Shown one piece after another: positions 22,000-30,033 of a stretch of 64,000 nucleotides of DNA. The stretch spans positions 1 to 64,000 of the IMG/VR virus record IMGVR_UViG_3300012930_000003; one strand, 5' to 3'. Every line of letters begins with the position of its first letter. The first letter of the stretch is position 1. Under the pieces are notes generated by a model, which was not told where the DNA came from, made no database searches, and saw only the letters and a list, made by a program, of their open reading frames with translations. This DNA is from a virus. The translations under genes were made by a program, and so were the position numbers.

Positions 22000-22187
22000 G
22001 CGCCGAATCCGTCGCCCAAATCGTCGCTGGCAAGACATCCCTCAAGGAACTCGCCGCCGCCCGCGCGCTCGGGTACGACACGATAGACGCGCTGATTTCG
22101 TCATGGCGAACGCTGGACGCGGTTTACGCGCTCGCCCATTCCGAACATCGTCCCGCCGTCTGGCCAAGAGGTTCTGAACCCAGATGA
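21996..22187 (+). CDS. small helical protein
   Basis: 63 residues, ATGA overlap with the XRE gene. MSAESVAQIVAGKTSLKELA followed by ARALGYDTIDALISSW looks like a short HTH-like helical hairpin. Function unknown. Confidence 0.6.
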   Translation: MSAESVAQIVAGKTSLKELAAARALGYDTIDALISSWRTLDAVYALAHSEHRPAVWPRGSEPR

Positions 22188-22396
22188 AATCTCAACACCA
22201 GCAAATGCGAGATGCCATCAACAACGTTGAACTAGCCCTGAATGGACTGGAGATCGATAGCGTCGTGCGTCTGTTCGAAACCGCCGATGATTCTGTGATG
22301 GTGAAATTGCCGCTTGGCGCTCTACGGCAGCTTGCCAGATGCTATCCAGCGCTCAACCGGATCATCAATGATCCAGCATTTGAGAGGCCATCTTGA
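22184..22396 (+). CDS. small unknown protein
   Basis: 70 residues; ATGA overlap. A helical protein (QQMRDAINNVELALNGLEID) with a Leu-rich second half. Function unknown. Confidence 0.6.
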   Translation: MKSQHQQMRDAINNVELALNGLEIDSVVRLFETADDSVMVKLPLGALRQLARCYPALNRIINDPAFERPS

Positions 22397-22659
22397 GCCC
22401 CCAGGAATTATCCGACGCCCGCCAGAAATTCGGCATGGCCAAAAAGGACTTCGGGCTTCTGCTCGGGTACACGGGTGAGCTCCGCAACATCTACATGACC
22501 GTGGCCCGGATGGAGGCCGGAACTCGGCCAATCTCGCCGATGGTCGAACGTCTTGTCCGCATGATGGTCTGGTTCAAGGCCGATTACGGCTACCTGCCCG
22601 ATCTCGACAACGGCCGGCGCGAGCCGATGGAAATTCCGGAGGCGTTTAGCAATGAGTAA
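22393..22659 (+). CDS. small XRE-like DNA-binding protein, TTG start
   Basis: 88 residues from TTG 22393, overlapping the previous stop by 4 nt. LSDARQKFGMAKKDFGLLLG followed by TVARMEAGTRPISPMVERLV is a Cro/C1-type HTH, with the 'W/M-E.G.r.p' end of the recognition segment. Likely a regulator. Confidence 0.7.
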   Translation: MSPQELSDARQKFGMAKKDFGLLLGYTGELRNIYMTVARMEAGTRPISPMVERLVRMMVWFKADYGYLPDLDNGRREPMEIPEAFSNE

Positions 22660-23035
22660 AATAAAAAAGGATTGGGGTTATCGGGCCGCATGGTGCTTGC
22701 TGGCAATTATCGCAGCGGCAATTCTCGCCAGACCGATGATCGGGGCATCACCACCATCGCGGCTTCATCTTGCCGCAGCGGTATTGCACCCCACGAACAA
22801 GGAACTTATTTCAGAACTTGATACTGCATGCTTCTCTGGCTATTGGCTGCACTACGGTCTCAACATCGACATTGATACGCGGCGTATCTGTCACAACCTA
22901 GATTCCCTGATGGGGAAAAACTACATGGTTGATTGGGAAAACGAGCCGATCGGTATCTACCGCAACGATAAATCCCGCGATTTCATTCTCAATCACGATG
23001 AATGGATTCAGGAGCAGCGTAGGTGCATACCGTGA
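22652..23035 (+). CDS. membrane-anchored periplasmic protein
   Basis: 127 residues. Basic N-terminus, then a membrane helix (AAWCLLAIIAAAILARPMIG), then a soluble part with four cysteines (TACFSGYW, RICHNLD, RRCIP). The helix may be a signal anchor. Function unknown. Confidence 0.65.
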   Translation: MSKIKKDWGYRAAWCLLAIIAAAILARPMIGASPPSRLHLAAAVLHPTNKELISELDTACFSGYWLHYGLNIDIDTRRICHNLDSLMGKNYMVDWENEPIGIYRNDKSRDFILNHDEWIQEQRRCIP

Positions 23036-23373
23036 GAGCACCAAACCCATCCCCAGACCGCGCCATGGAAATACTCCGCGAAGTCGCCGCAGCGCGCGGG
23101 CTGACTGTTGCCCGTATTGTCGGAGCGTGCCAGCGACGTGAAACCACCGCAGCCCGGAAGGCTTTCTGCATCTTGGCGGCGCAGCATGACATCCGGACCA
23201 AGGATGTCGCCAATATTCTATCCTGCGATCGGTCGACGGTGAACTATCACCAGTCCGATTTCGCAAAAGAGAACAAGAGGCGCACCCGATCCGCGCTGGC
23301 GCTGAAGGCCAGAACTTCGCATATCAATGCATGGTGTAAGCTACTCCGCGCCGTCGAAATGGCAGAACACTGA
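23023..23373 (+). CDS. DnaA domain IV-like DNA-binding protein
   Basis: 116 residues from GTG 23023; GTG 23032, which makes a GTGA overlap, is the alternative. EILREVAAARGLTVARIVGA, RKAFCILAAQHDI and TKDVANILSCDRSTVNYHQS trace the DnaA C-terminal HTH, where the last segment corresponds to the DNA-contact loop 'f...dHsTVl.a'. The AAA+ part of DnaA is absent. It could recognise DnaA boxes, influencing replication of host or phage. Confidence 0.75.
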   Translation: MHTVRAPNPSPDRAMEILREVAAARGLTVARIVGACQRRETTAARKAFCILAAQHDIRTKDVANILSCDRSTVNYHQSDFAKENKRRTRSALALKARTSHINAWCKLLRAVEMAEH

Positions 23374-23386
23374 CAACGGATGGTAT

Positions 23387-23491
23387 ATGATGATCCCGAA
23401 AACCCTGCACGGCTGGTGCGTGCTGGCGGCATTTCTAACATGCATGTTCGGGCCGTTCTTATGGCGGCTTGTCGCGGCCGCTCGATGCTGA
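23387..23491 (+). CDS. 34-residue membrane peptide
   Basis: ATG 23387 (or 23390). MMIPKTLHGWCVLAAFLTCM then FGPFLWRLVAAARC is one hydrophobic helix with a positively charged end. Weak Shine-Dalgarno. Small single-span peptides recur in this genome. Confidence 0.4.
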   Translation: MMIPKTLHGWCVLAAFLTCMFGPFLWRLVAAARC

Positions 23492-23544
23492 AGGGGAATA
23501 GCGCCAACGCGCTGAAATGTCTCAACAACTGAGGGGATTTATCA

Positions 23545-23880
23545 ATGGATACCAAGTTGAAATTGAAGTGGATCAGGGCGCTTCGCAGCGGCCAGTACCA
23601 GCGCGGGAAGGAGGCCCTCGCCGACTGCGATGGAAATAAGTTCTGCTGTCTCGGCGTTCTGGCGGACATCCAAGGCTGCACATGGAAAGAAGATCGCTAC
23701 GGCCTTGGGCTTGTACCGATAACGCAATCTGGCCGCGCCATCGTGTCTACTACCAACAAAATGCTGCCGCCGAAGCATGCTGGCGGCCTAGGCACCGATT
23801 TTCAGAAAAAACTAGCTGAAATGAACGACGAAGGAAAATCGTTCAGGTGGATCGCCGACTACATCGAGAAGAACCTGTGA
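23545..23880 (+). CDS. conserved phage hypothetical protein
   Basis: 111 residues. The pattern W.raLrSG.Yqqgk..L (WIRALRSGQYQRGKEALADC) followed by KFCCLGVLADI and a C-terminal FRWIADYIEKNL is typical of a widespread small phage family of unknown function. GTGA overlap with the next gene. Confidence 0.82.
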   Translation: MDTKLKLKWIRALRSGQYQRGKEALADCDGNKFCCLGVLADIQGCTWKEDRYGLGLVPITQSGRAIVSTTNKMLPPKHAGGLGTDFQKKLAEMNDEGKSFRWIADYIEKNL

Positions 23881-24083
23881 CCGGGCCGTCACGGTGTCAG
23901 CCCAGCACAGAGCTGGCCCCAGGTCTCAAGAAGGCAATGGAGATTGTTGCCGAGATGCGCCAATCCGAGGCCGGATTGTTCGACGCCAAACATTCCGGCC
24001 AGCGCGGCTGTGACCGTGCAGATGCGCTTTACGACGCCTACGTGGCCATCCGCGCCGCCCTCCAATCCGAGAAAACGCCATGA
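23877..24083 (+). CDS. small unknown protein, GTG start
   Basis: 68 residues from GTG 23877 (GTGA overlap). The latter part is a helix (KKAMEIVAEMRQSEAGLFDA, ALYDAYVAIRAALQSE). The N-terminal 20 residues are less clear and a later start is possible. Confidence 0.55.
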   Translation: MTGPSRCQPSTELAPGLKKAMEIVAEMRQSEAGLFDAKHSGQRGCDRADALYDAYVAIRAALQSEKTP

Positions 24084-24304
24084 GCAAGCCATCGATTCCG
24101 GCTGGCAAGGAATGTTGCGGACACCCCGTTCACGAAGGCGACCCGGAATGCTTCGAAACCGTATGCTGCGAAAACTTCGTGACGGCATGCGGTCATGATG
24201 ATGTTGAAGAGATTAACGACCCGCGCAAGCCATGGGGTTTTGAAGCGTGGTCTTGCAAGAAATGCGGCGCGAAGTTTTACATCCCGAGAGGTGAGGCCAT
24301 CTGA
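24080..24304 (+). CDS. small zinc-binding protein
   Basis: 74 residues with Cys/His pairs: KECCGHPVHEGDPECFETVC, ENFVTACGHDD and SCKKCGAKFYIP. Two zinc sites are plausible. ATGA overlaps on the left, TGATG on the right. Function unknown. Confidence 0.65.
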   Translation: MSKPSIPAGKECCGHPVHEGDPECFETVCCENFVTACGHDDVEEINDPRKPWGFEAWSCKKCGAKFYIPRGEAI

Positions 24305-25077
24305 TGTCTGATTTTGATCCCACCCCCAGCGCACAGACGGTGACGGCGGACGAGTGGCGCAAGCGAATGCCGCGCTATGTGTCTACGGCTGCGCGCGAGA
24401 TCGCCGCCGAAATCATGAACGATATCGCTGATGAGCAGCCCGATGGGGGCCACTATGCGTTGGCGCAGTGGATTGACGCATTCACATCCTCCCTCGCCGC
24501 CGCTGATGCGCGGGGGAAGAGACTGGAGGCACCCTTTCGCAACGTCGATGATCTCGATTGGAGAAATCTTCTTTCGTTCATCGCTTGGACCCCGGATCAG
24601 TTCTGGGAATACGTCGGCGGCCTGGTTGGAGAGTTCGAAGCCGGCCAGATGCGCGACATGCTGGCGGCAAAGGGGCTGGCGGTCACATCCCCTTCTAATG
24701 CGAGAGGTTTAGTTTTAATGCCGCGTGAGGCTACTGCCGAGATGGTTTCTGCCGCCATGGGCGAAATCCCCGAGGACGAGTGCGAGTTTGAACACATCGA
24801 GGCGGCCTATCGGGCAATGGTACTGGCGATCCCATCGACCCACCAATCAACCCCATGGGACGTCCATCACAATCGGTCTTACGAGCCGGTAGAGACGCGG
24901 GCGAAAGAGATTTACGACTTCTTTGAATTCAAGGATGTCGGAGAAAAACCGGCATGGGTGCCCGGCGGGAACAGCCTTATGCAGGACGAAGCCCGTATCT
25001 GTGCGCGCAAGCAGCTTCGTGACGCTGGGCACGCGCCCGCTATGTCTCCGGCGCAGGGAAAGGCCGGGGCGCAATGA
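24304..25077 (+). CDS. unknown 257-residue protein
   Basis: Two parts: an N-terminal helical domain (EWRKRMPRYVSTAAREIAAE..., to ~125) and a second domain with MPREATAEMVSAAMGEIPED, a motif 'mPre.t.emv.A' that recurs in phage proteins of unknown role. The C-terminus includes a helix (ARICARKQLRDAGHAP). Not recognised further. Confidence 0.75.
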   Translation: MSDFDPTPSAQTVTADEWRKRMPRYVSTAAREIAAEIMNDIADEQPDGGHYALAQWIDAFTSSLAAADARGKRLEAPFRNVDDLDWRNLLSFIAWTPDQFWEYVGGLVGEFEAGQMRDMLAAKGLAVTSPSNARGLVLMPREATAEMVSAAMGEIPEDECEFEHIEAAYRAMVLAIPSTHQSTPWDVHHNRSYEPVETRAKEIYDFFEFKDVGEKPAWVPGGNSLMQDEARICARKQLRDAGHAPAMSPAQGKAGAQ

Positions 25078-25196
25078 CGCAGGTATCACGAAATGTTACA
25101 CTACAGCCGCAGGCACTTCTTGAATGTGACGTGAGCAATCGGCGATTGAATTCACGATGTTTCCCGCGTCAAGACATTTCTGAAAATGAAAGTTAG
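25074..25196 (+). CDS. 40-residue possible peptide
   Basis: An ATGA overlap opens a 40-codon frame ending in TAG at 25194-25196. Composition (MTQVSRNVTLQPQALLECDV...) is unremarkable and the gap downstream contains a promoter, so it may be leader or chance. Confidence 0.3.
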   Translation: MTQVSRNVTLQPQALLECDVSNRRLNSRCFPRQDISENES

Positions 25197-25261
25197 CCCT
25201 GTGCCGCAAGGACATCACAGACTCGAAACAGACCAAAGTACGAATTTGGCGAAAGTCGATT

Positions 25262-25294
25262 TGCTATACTACTCCCACGCGCTCAGGAGGCGCG
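25262..25294 (+). promoter_or_regulatory. extended -10 promoter with downstream hairpin
   Basis: TGCTATACT at 25262-25270 is an extended -10 (TGnTATACT); no good -35 precedes it. The hairpin CGCGC-TCAGGAG-GCGCG (25278-25294) follows immediately. It would drive the gene at 25322 and those behind it, including the cytosine methyltransferase. Confidence 0.5.
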
Positions 25295-25321
25295 GGCTGT
25301 TTGACATTGTGGAGAATGACT

Positions 25322-25486
25322 ATGAACGAACAAGGCACACCCACGCGCATGGAAACGATCAAGGCGAAGTACGACGCATGCGAGATGGGATACGACGAGG
25401 CGCTCGCCAGATTGGAGGCGCTTGGGATGTGGGCGCACGACGCCGACAACTACCTCATCCCGATCCGGAAGCGGGCCAGGAGCTAA
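25322..25486 (+). CDS. 54-residue helical protein
   Basis: ATG 25322 follows TGGAGAATGACT. MNEQGTPTRMETIKAKYDAC leads into EMGYDEALARLEALGMWAHD. First gene behind the extended -10 promoter. Function unknown. Confidence 0.65.
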   Translation: MNEQGTPTRMETIKAKYDACEMGYDEALARLEALGMWAHDADNYLIPIRKRARS

Positions 25487-25492
25487 ACGGCA

Positions 25493-25687
25493 ATGGCCAT
25501 GCAGAAGCCGAGGGTGGGCGGTCGCGCAAAGGCGACCGTCCCCGGAGAGAAGATCGAATATGGCACGATCATCGAAGTGAGTCCGAGCGGCAGGCGATAT
25601 CAAGTAGAATGGGATCAGCCGGACGAATGCGGCCAGACGATATCAATGCACGAACTGAGCCCGGCCTCATACGTGCGGCCGGTCTGA
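25493..25687 (+). CDS. small SH3-like beta protein
   Basis: 64 residues. GGRAKATVPGEKIEYGTIIE then VSPSGRRYQVEWDQPDECGQ has the strand spacing of a small KOW/SH3-like barrel ('G.I..v...g..y.V.wD.p'). Function unknown. Confidence 0.65.
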   Translation: MAMQKPRVGGRAKATVPGEKIEYGTIIEVSPSGRRYQVEWDQPDECGQTISMHELSPASYVRPV

Positions 25688-25694
25688 CAGGCAA

Positions 25695-25720
25695 CCCCGC
25701 GCTCTACCCAGGGCGCGGGG
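25695..25720 (+). terminator. strong intergenic hairpin
   Basis: CCCCGCGC at 25695-25702 pairs perfectly with GCGCGGGG at 25713-25720 across a 10-nt loop, just after the gene ending at 25687. No T-run follows, so it may reduce rather than stop transcription, or fold near the methyltransferase start. Confidence 0.4.
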
Positions 25721-25751
25721 CACTCGCTGTGCTGCCTTCGCAGGACCGAGC

Positions 25752-26423
25752 ATGACTAGGCCCGTCGCGCTTGACCTTTTCTGTTGTGCCGGCGGCGTAG
25801 CCGAGGGGCTGCACCGCGCAGGCTATCAGGTTGTAGGCGTCGATATCCGACCGATGCCGCGATATCCATTCCCGTTCATCCAAGCCGACGCCTTATCGCT
25901 GTCGTTCTCGCGGTTCGATCTGGTTTGGGCCTCACCCCCCTGCCAGCGGTTCTCTGACCTCGCCAAGCGCAACGGCAACGCCGAAGACTGGCCGGACCTG
26001 ATCGAGCCCACCAGAGCGAAATTGATCGCGTCGGGCGGCCTGTACACGATCGAGAACGTCGAGGCCGCCCCGCTGGTCCCGACCGTGACGCTATGCGGGA
26101 CGATGTTCCCCGGCTTGCGGGTTCTGCGACACCGGATGTTTGAGGCCAACTTCCCGATCGTGCAGCCGCCGCACGGTAAGCATCCGAAGGTCCACACCTT
26201 CGACAAGCGGAAGTCTCACTTCGGCAAAACCGACGAGAACCGCGATTTCGTCCAGGTGACCGGCGGCGGCAACTGCACGCTAGCCGCGGCGAGTAGCGCC
26301 ATGGGCATCGGCTGGATGACGAAAGCCGAGATCAACGAAGCAATCCCGCCGGCTTATTCGGAACACATCGGCCGCGCTGCACTCGCCGCATCTCGCGTTC
26401 AGCTTCGCGAGGCCGCCGAATGA
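25752..26423 (+). CDS. C5-cytosine DNA methyltransferase, small
   Basis: 223 residues. Motif I-like LDLFCCAGGVAEGLHRAGY, motif IV ASPPCQRFSDL with Cys64 as catalytic nucleophile, motif VI TIENVEAAP, and LRHRMFE near the expected arginine motif. It is far shorter than typical Dcm enzymes (about 330-480), with little room for a target-recognition domain. Such short forms occur in phages. It transfers methyl groups to cytosine C5; the target cannot be read from the sequence. Confidence 0.88.
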   Translation: MTRPVALDLFCCAGGVAEGLHRAGYQVVGVDIRPMPRYPFPFIQADALSLSFSRFDLVWASPPCQRFSDLAKRNGNAEDWPDLIEPTRAKLIASGGLYTIENVEAAPLVPTVTLCGTMFPGLRVLRHRMFEANFPIVQPPHGKHPKVHTFDKRKSHFGKTDENRDFVQVTGGGNCTLAAASSAMGIGWMTKAEINEAIPPAYSEHIGRAALAASRVQLREAAE

Positions 26424-26578
26424 CGCAACAATGCGAACGACGCGAGAGCGGCAACGGCGAGTGGACGTGCGACCGTTGCGAAGCTCTTTGGTTTGGCGAG
26501 TTAGCCAAGACGGACTGGCGCCCGTCAACATGCCCCGGCTACTCGGTGTCGCGCCCGCACCGCGAGGGCAAGTCATGA
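26420..26578 (+). CDS. 52-residue zinc-knuckle protein
   Basis: ATG 26420 overlaps the methyltransferase stop; TGA overlaps the next ATG. GNGEWTCDRCEALWFGELAK contains a CxxC, and later there is TCPGY. Coupling on both sides supports translation. Function unknown. Confidence 0.55.
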   Translation: MTQQCERRESGNGEWTCDRCEALWFGELAKTDWRPSTCPGYSVSRPHREGKS

Positions 26579-27123
26579 GTGCCGTCATTTCAAATTGCGG
26601 CCTCTACCGTTATCGGCTTGACCGAATGCTTCGCGACGACCACGGGCCGACCGTCGCATTCGTCATGGTCAACCCATCGACTGCGGACGCAACACAGGAC
26701 GATGCAACAATCCGAAAATGCATCGGATTCGCCAAGCTCTACAGTGCCGTGCGACTGATCGTCGGGAACAAATTCGCATACCGCGCAACCGACGTGAAGG
26801 AACTCAGAAATGCGGCTGATCCTGTTGGGCCGGAAAACGATGGGCATCTGCGCTCAATATTGTCCGAAGCCGATCTGGTGTTCGTGGCCTGGGGCTCGTT
26901 AGCGAAGCTCCCAGAGACGCTGCGCGGGCGCTGGAAGGATATCGTCCGGATCGCTGACGATATCGCCCGCAGCGAGCCCATTGACCTTCTCTCGCTCGGC
27001 AAGTGCAGCGACGGCCACCCCCGCCACCCCCTGATGACCGGATACGACACGCCGGGCCTGCGATGGCCCGTGCCGTGGTTCGCAGGACGCCAGCTATGTC
27101 CACAGGAGACCGCCAGTGAGTGA
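26575..27123 (+). CDS. DUF1643 family protein
   Basis: 182 residues from ATG 26575. RYRLDRMLRDDHGPTVAFVM, VNPSTADATQDDATIRKCIG, FAKLYSAVRLIVGNKFAYRA and FVAWGSLAKLP, with a final 'GHPRHPL', follow the DUF1643 pattern. This family is common in phages and accessory DNA, with an unknown nucleic acid-related function. It sits next to the cytosine methyltransferase. Confidence 0.88.
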   Translation: MSAVISNCGLYRYRLDRMLRDDHGPTVAFVMVNPSTADATQDDATIRKCIGFAKLYSAVRLIVGNKFAYRATDVKELRNAADPVGPENDGHLRSILSEADLVFVAWGSLAKLPETLRGRWKDIVRIADDIARSEPIDLLSLGKCSDGHPRHPLMTGYDTPGLRWPVPWFAGRQLCPQETASE

Positions 27124-27325
27124 CCACTCCATGAAAGCCATTTCAACCGCTGACAAGATAGTTTCGTTGGCCGAGGATGGCCTTCGCGACCTTGACCGGA
27201 CGATTGCCTCATGGCCGGCAGAATTTCGCGCAATCATCTGGATTGCGGTCGCCGACATAGCGCAGCGGCGGCTCCATGCGGCTCGCAATGATGTGGGACA
27301 ACCGAGCAAGCCCCATGGCAATTGA
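27116..27325 (+). CDS. small unknown protein
   Basis: 69 residues from GTG 27116, overlapping DUF1643 by 8 nt. It has a helical pattern (DKIVSLAEDGLRDLDRTIAS). A TTGACA lies at 27322-27327, at its stop, without a good -10. Function unknown. Confidence 0.6.
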   Translation: MSDHSMKAISTADKIVSLAEDGLRDLDRTIASWPAEFRAIIWIAVADIAQRRLHAARNDVGQPSKPHGN

Positions 27326-27394
27326 CATCCCTAAATCTATGCGGCCAAAAACTTAGCAAAATACACCAACCATATGTTAGAGTGAGAGAAATTC

Positions 27395-27595
27395 ATGGAC
27401 GAAGATAAAGCAAAGACTGCCCTCGCCGCGATTAAGGCAAGAGAGGCCGAAGCCCGCGCCGCAATCGAGCGAGGGGAGGCCGAAATTGAGATTGGCCAGT
27501 TCGCCATGCCGCAACTCGGACTGTCGGTCGCGGTCGCCGATCGGTTCGGCCGGATATGGCGGGTCGATGGAACTAAACTGGTGATGGTCAGATGA
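27395..27595 (+). CDS. small unknown protein
   Basis: 66 residues, helix (TALAAIKAREAEARAAIERG) then a short beta hairpin (SVAVADRFGRIWRVDG). ATGA overlap with the next gene. Function unknown. Confidence 0.65.
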   Translation: MDEDKAKTALAAIKAREAEARAAIERGEAEIEIGQFAMPQLGLSVAVADRFGRIWRVDGTKLVMVR

Positions 27596-28035
27596 GGAAA
27601 GTTTTGCCAGAGAAGTTGGAACTTGGGCGTCTGCGATCAGGGCCGATGGCCAGCGATTCCCGATGGGGAGCCTACGGCGCGTTCTTCGTTCAAGGGCCGT
27701 GCGGCGAGGAACTCAAGATAGTTGCCAGTGGCGCTGATGCTGACGATGGTGTGAGCCGAGGGTGGGAGCACGTTTCCGTTTCGACGCGCCGACGCCCACC
27801 TAATTGGCAGGAAATGTGCTTCGTAAAGGACTTGTTCTGGGAGGAAGAGGAATGTGCCATCCAATTCCACCCGCCGCGCTCGGAATACGTCAACAATCAC
27901 CCGCATTGTCTGCATCTCTGGGGCCGCGCAGACGGCGCAATTCCCACGCCTCCGAGTATTCTGGTAGGCAGGAAGGATATGGGCGAATTGACGGAGGCTT
28001 CGGCTCGCCTGCTGCGCAAAGAAATGGGTTTATGA
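27592..28035 (+). CDS. DUF7694-like conserved phage protein
   Basis: 147 residues. The order RGWEHVSVSTRRRPPNWQEM, CFVKDLFWEEEECAIQFHPP and YVNNHPHCLHLW is a signature of a widely distributed phage/prophage protein ('GWEHvSvs...PtWeEM..vK.lFW..ee.v.Q.HPp...Yvn..p.cLHLW'). Function unknown. Confidence 0.85.
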   Translation: MRKVLPEKLELGRLRSGPMASDSRWGAYGAFFVQGPCGEELKIVASGADADDGVSRGWEHVSVSTRRRPPNWQEMCFVKDLFWEEEECAIQFHPPRSEYVNNHPHCLHLWGRADGAIPTPPSILVGRKDMGELTEASARLLRKEMGL

Positions 28036-28130
28036 ACCCCAACCTATCCCGCTCAATCGCTCTGGCGATATTCCTGACGGCCATGCTCGTGCCGGCGGCG
28101 TGCCTGATGCTGCTGGCGGTGCAGCCGTGA
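28032..28130 (+). CDS. 32-residue membrane peptide
   Basis: ATG 28032 overlaps the previous stop (ATGA). MNPNLSRSIALAIFLTAMLV followed by PAACLMLLAVQP is one hydrophobic helix. Function unknown. Confidence 0.45.
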   Translation: MNPNLSRSIALAIFLTAMLVPAACLMLLAVQP

Positions 28131-28139
28131 GAGGTTCAA

Positions 28140-28733
28140 ATGGGTAATCGATACGGGCGGAAACAGAAGCGGGCGCATCGGGAGATGATTGCCGATTTGG
28201 CGTGCGTTAGCCGCAGTCTCCAAACAAGGCTGGATGGCGCCCGCAACGACTATCGGCGCGAGCGCGCCAAGGTCTCGCGCCTTGAGGATATATTCCAGAA
28301 TTGGGACCGCGAAATCAGGTCGTTGCTAGGCCCATATTCCTCATTTTCGATTAACGACGCCACATATCGGGTAGACCATCCTGACCAGATCAGGCGAATG
28401 CCGATTTTGCCGCCAGTCTCTGGCTTCATTAATTTTGACAGTGATATCGGTATCGAAAGCATCGCTTATTACGTCGAGACGATATTTGGGTTTATCGTCG
28501 GCCTGAGCGAGCCTGATCTGGTGACGTTGCGTCGGCATATTGCGATGCGCGTGATGGTGGGTTCCGAGCGACAGGGCGATTCGAGCTACTACGCTTTCAG
28601 CGAAAGCATGTGGCACGCGCTCAAAACCGATCGGCCAGAGGCGCGCACGCGCATGGCATATCGGATTGCATCTGATTTGGTCGAAGTGCTTGCGCGCGGG
28701 GCTGAGAAAAAGAGGGCCAATGCCGGGAAGTAA
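28140..28733 (+). CDS. unknown protein before terminase
   Basis: 197 residues. Basic helical N-terminus with heptads (KQKRAHREMIADLACVSRSL), a middle beta region and a C-terminal helical part. It overlaps the small-terminase start by 14 nt. No family recognised. Confidence 0.7.
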   Translation: MGNRYGRKQKRAHREMIADLACVSRSLQTRLDGARNDYRRERAKVSRLEDIFQNWDREIRSLLGPYSSFSINDATYRVDHPDQIRRMPILPPVSGFINFDSDIGIESIAYYVETIFGFIVGLSEPDLVTLRRHIAMRVMVGSERQGDSSYYAFSESMWHALKTDRPEARTRMAYRIASDLVEVLARGAEKKRANAGK

Positions 28734-29328
28734 GAAGGGCGAGCGCAGGGGCGGCGCCAAGCCGGGACGGGTCCGCAAATCCAAACCGCCCTCCGGTGCC
28801 ACCCCTATTGTCAAGCGCATCGGCAATTATAAGGGAAGGACTGTAGGACAGGCGAATAAGTCCAAGTTCGATCCGCAGATTGGGGTCATCCTCAATCGGG
28901 ACAATTCTCCGCTGGAAAAAGAGCGGGAACTGGAAATGTATTTCCTCATTGTTGGCAAGAGGATGCGCCTGCCCAAAGAGGTCATGCTCGACGCAATGCG
29001 ATATCTGGAAGAGACCGGAATAGAATGGGCCGAAGTCGTCCGGGAAAATATGAAGGCGCTAGCCGATAGCGAAACCGTAGAGGCGCGGGCCGTATTCGAG
29101 CGGGCCATTGAGTTCGCCGAGGTTCGGGTGAGGGAATATATCCTGCTGGCGGTTGATGTGGCCTACAAAGCCGCCCAATACGTCCATCCTCGGTTGGCGG
29201 CCGTTATCACCAATCCCGGCTCTGGCGAATCGCCACTGAACGCCATTGCGGCTCTATTCCGGGACCTTGACGAGGCAGGCAAACCTGCGCGTTACATCGA
29301 CCATGACGCGGGAGACATCGCGAAGTAG
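28720..29328 (+). CDS. putative terminase small subunit
   Basis: 202 residues from ATG 28720 with AGAGGG upstream. The start PGSKKGERRGGAKPGRVRKS is typical of phage small terminases (a Gly/Lys-rich DNA-binding arm). The body is helical (LEKERELEMYFLIVGKRMRL ...). In packaging it would recognise phage DNA and load the large subunit at 32285-33847. Position and N-terminus support it, but no domain was proven. Confidence 0.7.
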   Translation: MPGSKKGERRGGAKPGRVRKSKPPSGATPIVKRIGNYKGRTVGQANKSKFDPQIGVILNRDNSPLEKERELEMYFLIVGKRMRLPKEVMLDAMRYLEETGIEWAEVVRENMKALADSETVEARAVFERAIEFAEVRVREYILLAVDVAYKAAQYVHPRLAAVITNPGSGESPLNAIAALFRDLDEAGKPARYIDHDAGDIAK

Positions 29329-29420
29329 GCACAGGAACGTTTCCGCCACATATATGTTTAACGGCTACCCGCATCGTGCTAATAGGCTGAAATTCAACCC
29401 TTTCCGGAGCGAGGAAATAA

Positions 29421-30032
29421 GTGGTCCGCAGGACAGATGCCGAGAAGAGGGATCGGGTTGCAGTTTGGGCTCGCGAATATAGGGCCCGACGAAAAAACGA
29501 TCCTGTCAGGCTTGAAAAAATGCGTGCGCAGGAAAAGAAATATAAGAAGACGATGAGGGACAAGATAAACGCCAGAAGGCGGGCGTATTTCGCCACCGAT
29601 AATGGGAAATCAAATCGCCGCGACCATATGAGAAGTTTCCTTCTGAGCCATCCCGATTACTTATTCAATCGAAATTTAGTTAAAAAATTTGGGATTACCG
29701 CTGCTCAATATGTAGAGATGGCGGACGCCCAAAATTGGGTTTGCGCGATATGCAAGAAGCCGGAACGCGCCATACGGAAAGGTCAGGTAATGAGGCTCGC
29801 CGTTGACCATCATCATGAGACCGGAGTTGTTCGCGCCCTTTTATGCTCTCATTGCAATCGGGGGATTGGGTTCTTTGACGGTGATCCATCCGTGATGATG
29901 GCCGCTGTAAAATATCTTGATGGTCACGGACTATTTGCGAAAGAAAATAGACCTCGCAGCAAAACATCGCTACCTAATGGATCGGCGTCAAATATCGGGA
30001 CTGTAGTCCTTCATACCAAACCGGGAGAATGA
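29421..30032 (+). CDS. endonuclease VII-like (T4 gp49 family) nuclease
   Basis: 203 residues from GTG 29421. A basic coiled N-terminus precedes the nuclease: NWVCAICKKPER (C108, C111), LAVDHHHETG (D129, H130, H131) and LLCSHCNRGIGFF (C142, C145, N146). This is the endonuclease VII pattern, with zinc held by the Cys pairs and an HNH-like site. T4 gp49 trims branched DNA at packaging; phage relatives also act as homing nucleases. The gene is more AT-rich than its neighbours and splits the terminase region. Confidence 0.9.
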   Translation: MVRRTDAEKRDRVAVWAREYRARRKNDPVRLEKMRAQEKKYKKTMRDKINARRRAYFATDNGKSNRRDHMRSFLLSHPDYLFNRNLVKKFGITAAQYVEMADAQNWVCAICKKPERAIRKGQVMRLAVDHHHETGVVRALLCSHCNRGIGFFDGDPSVMMAAVKYLDGHGLFAKENRPRSKTSLPNGSASNIGTVVLHTKPGE

Positions 30033-30033
30033 A

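Noticed and set aside
27322-27394. Promoter at TTGACA (27322-27327)
   Set aside because: No acceptable -10 at proper spacing; the weak TATGTT near 27373 is too far.
14480-28733. Temperate phage with integrase
   Set aside because: XRE and Cro-like genes are present but no tyrosine or serine recombinase motif was found anywhere in the window, and no att-like duplicated core was noticed.
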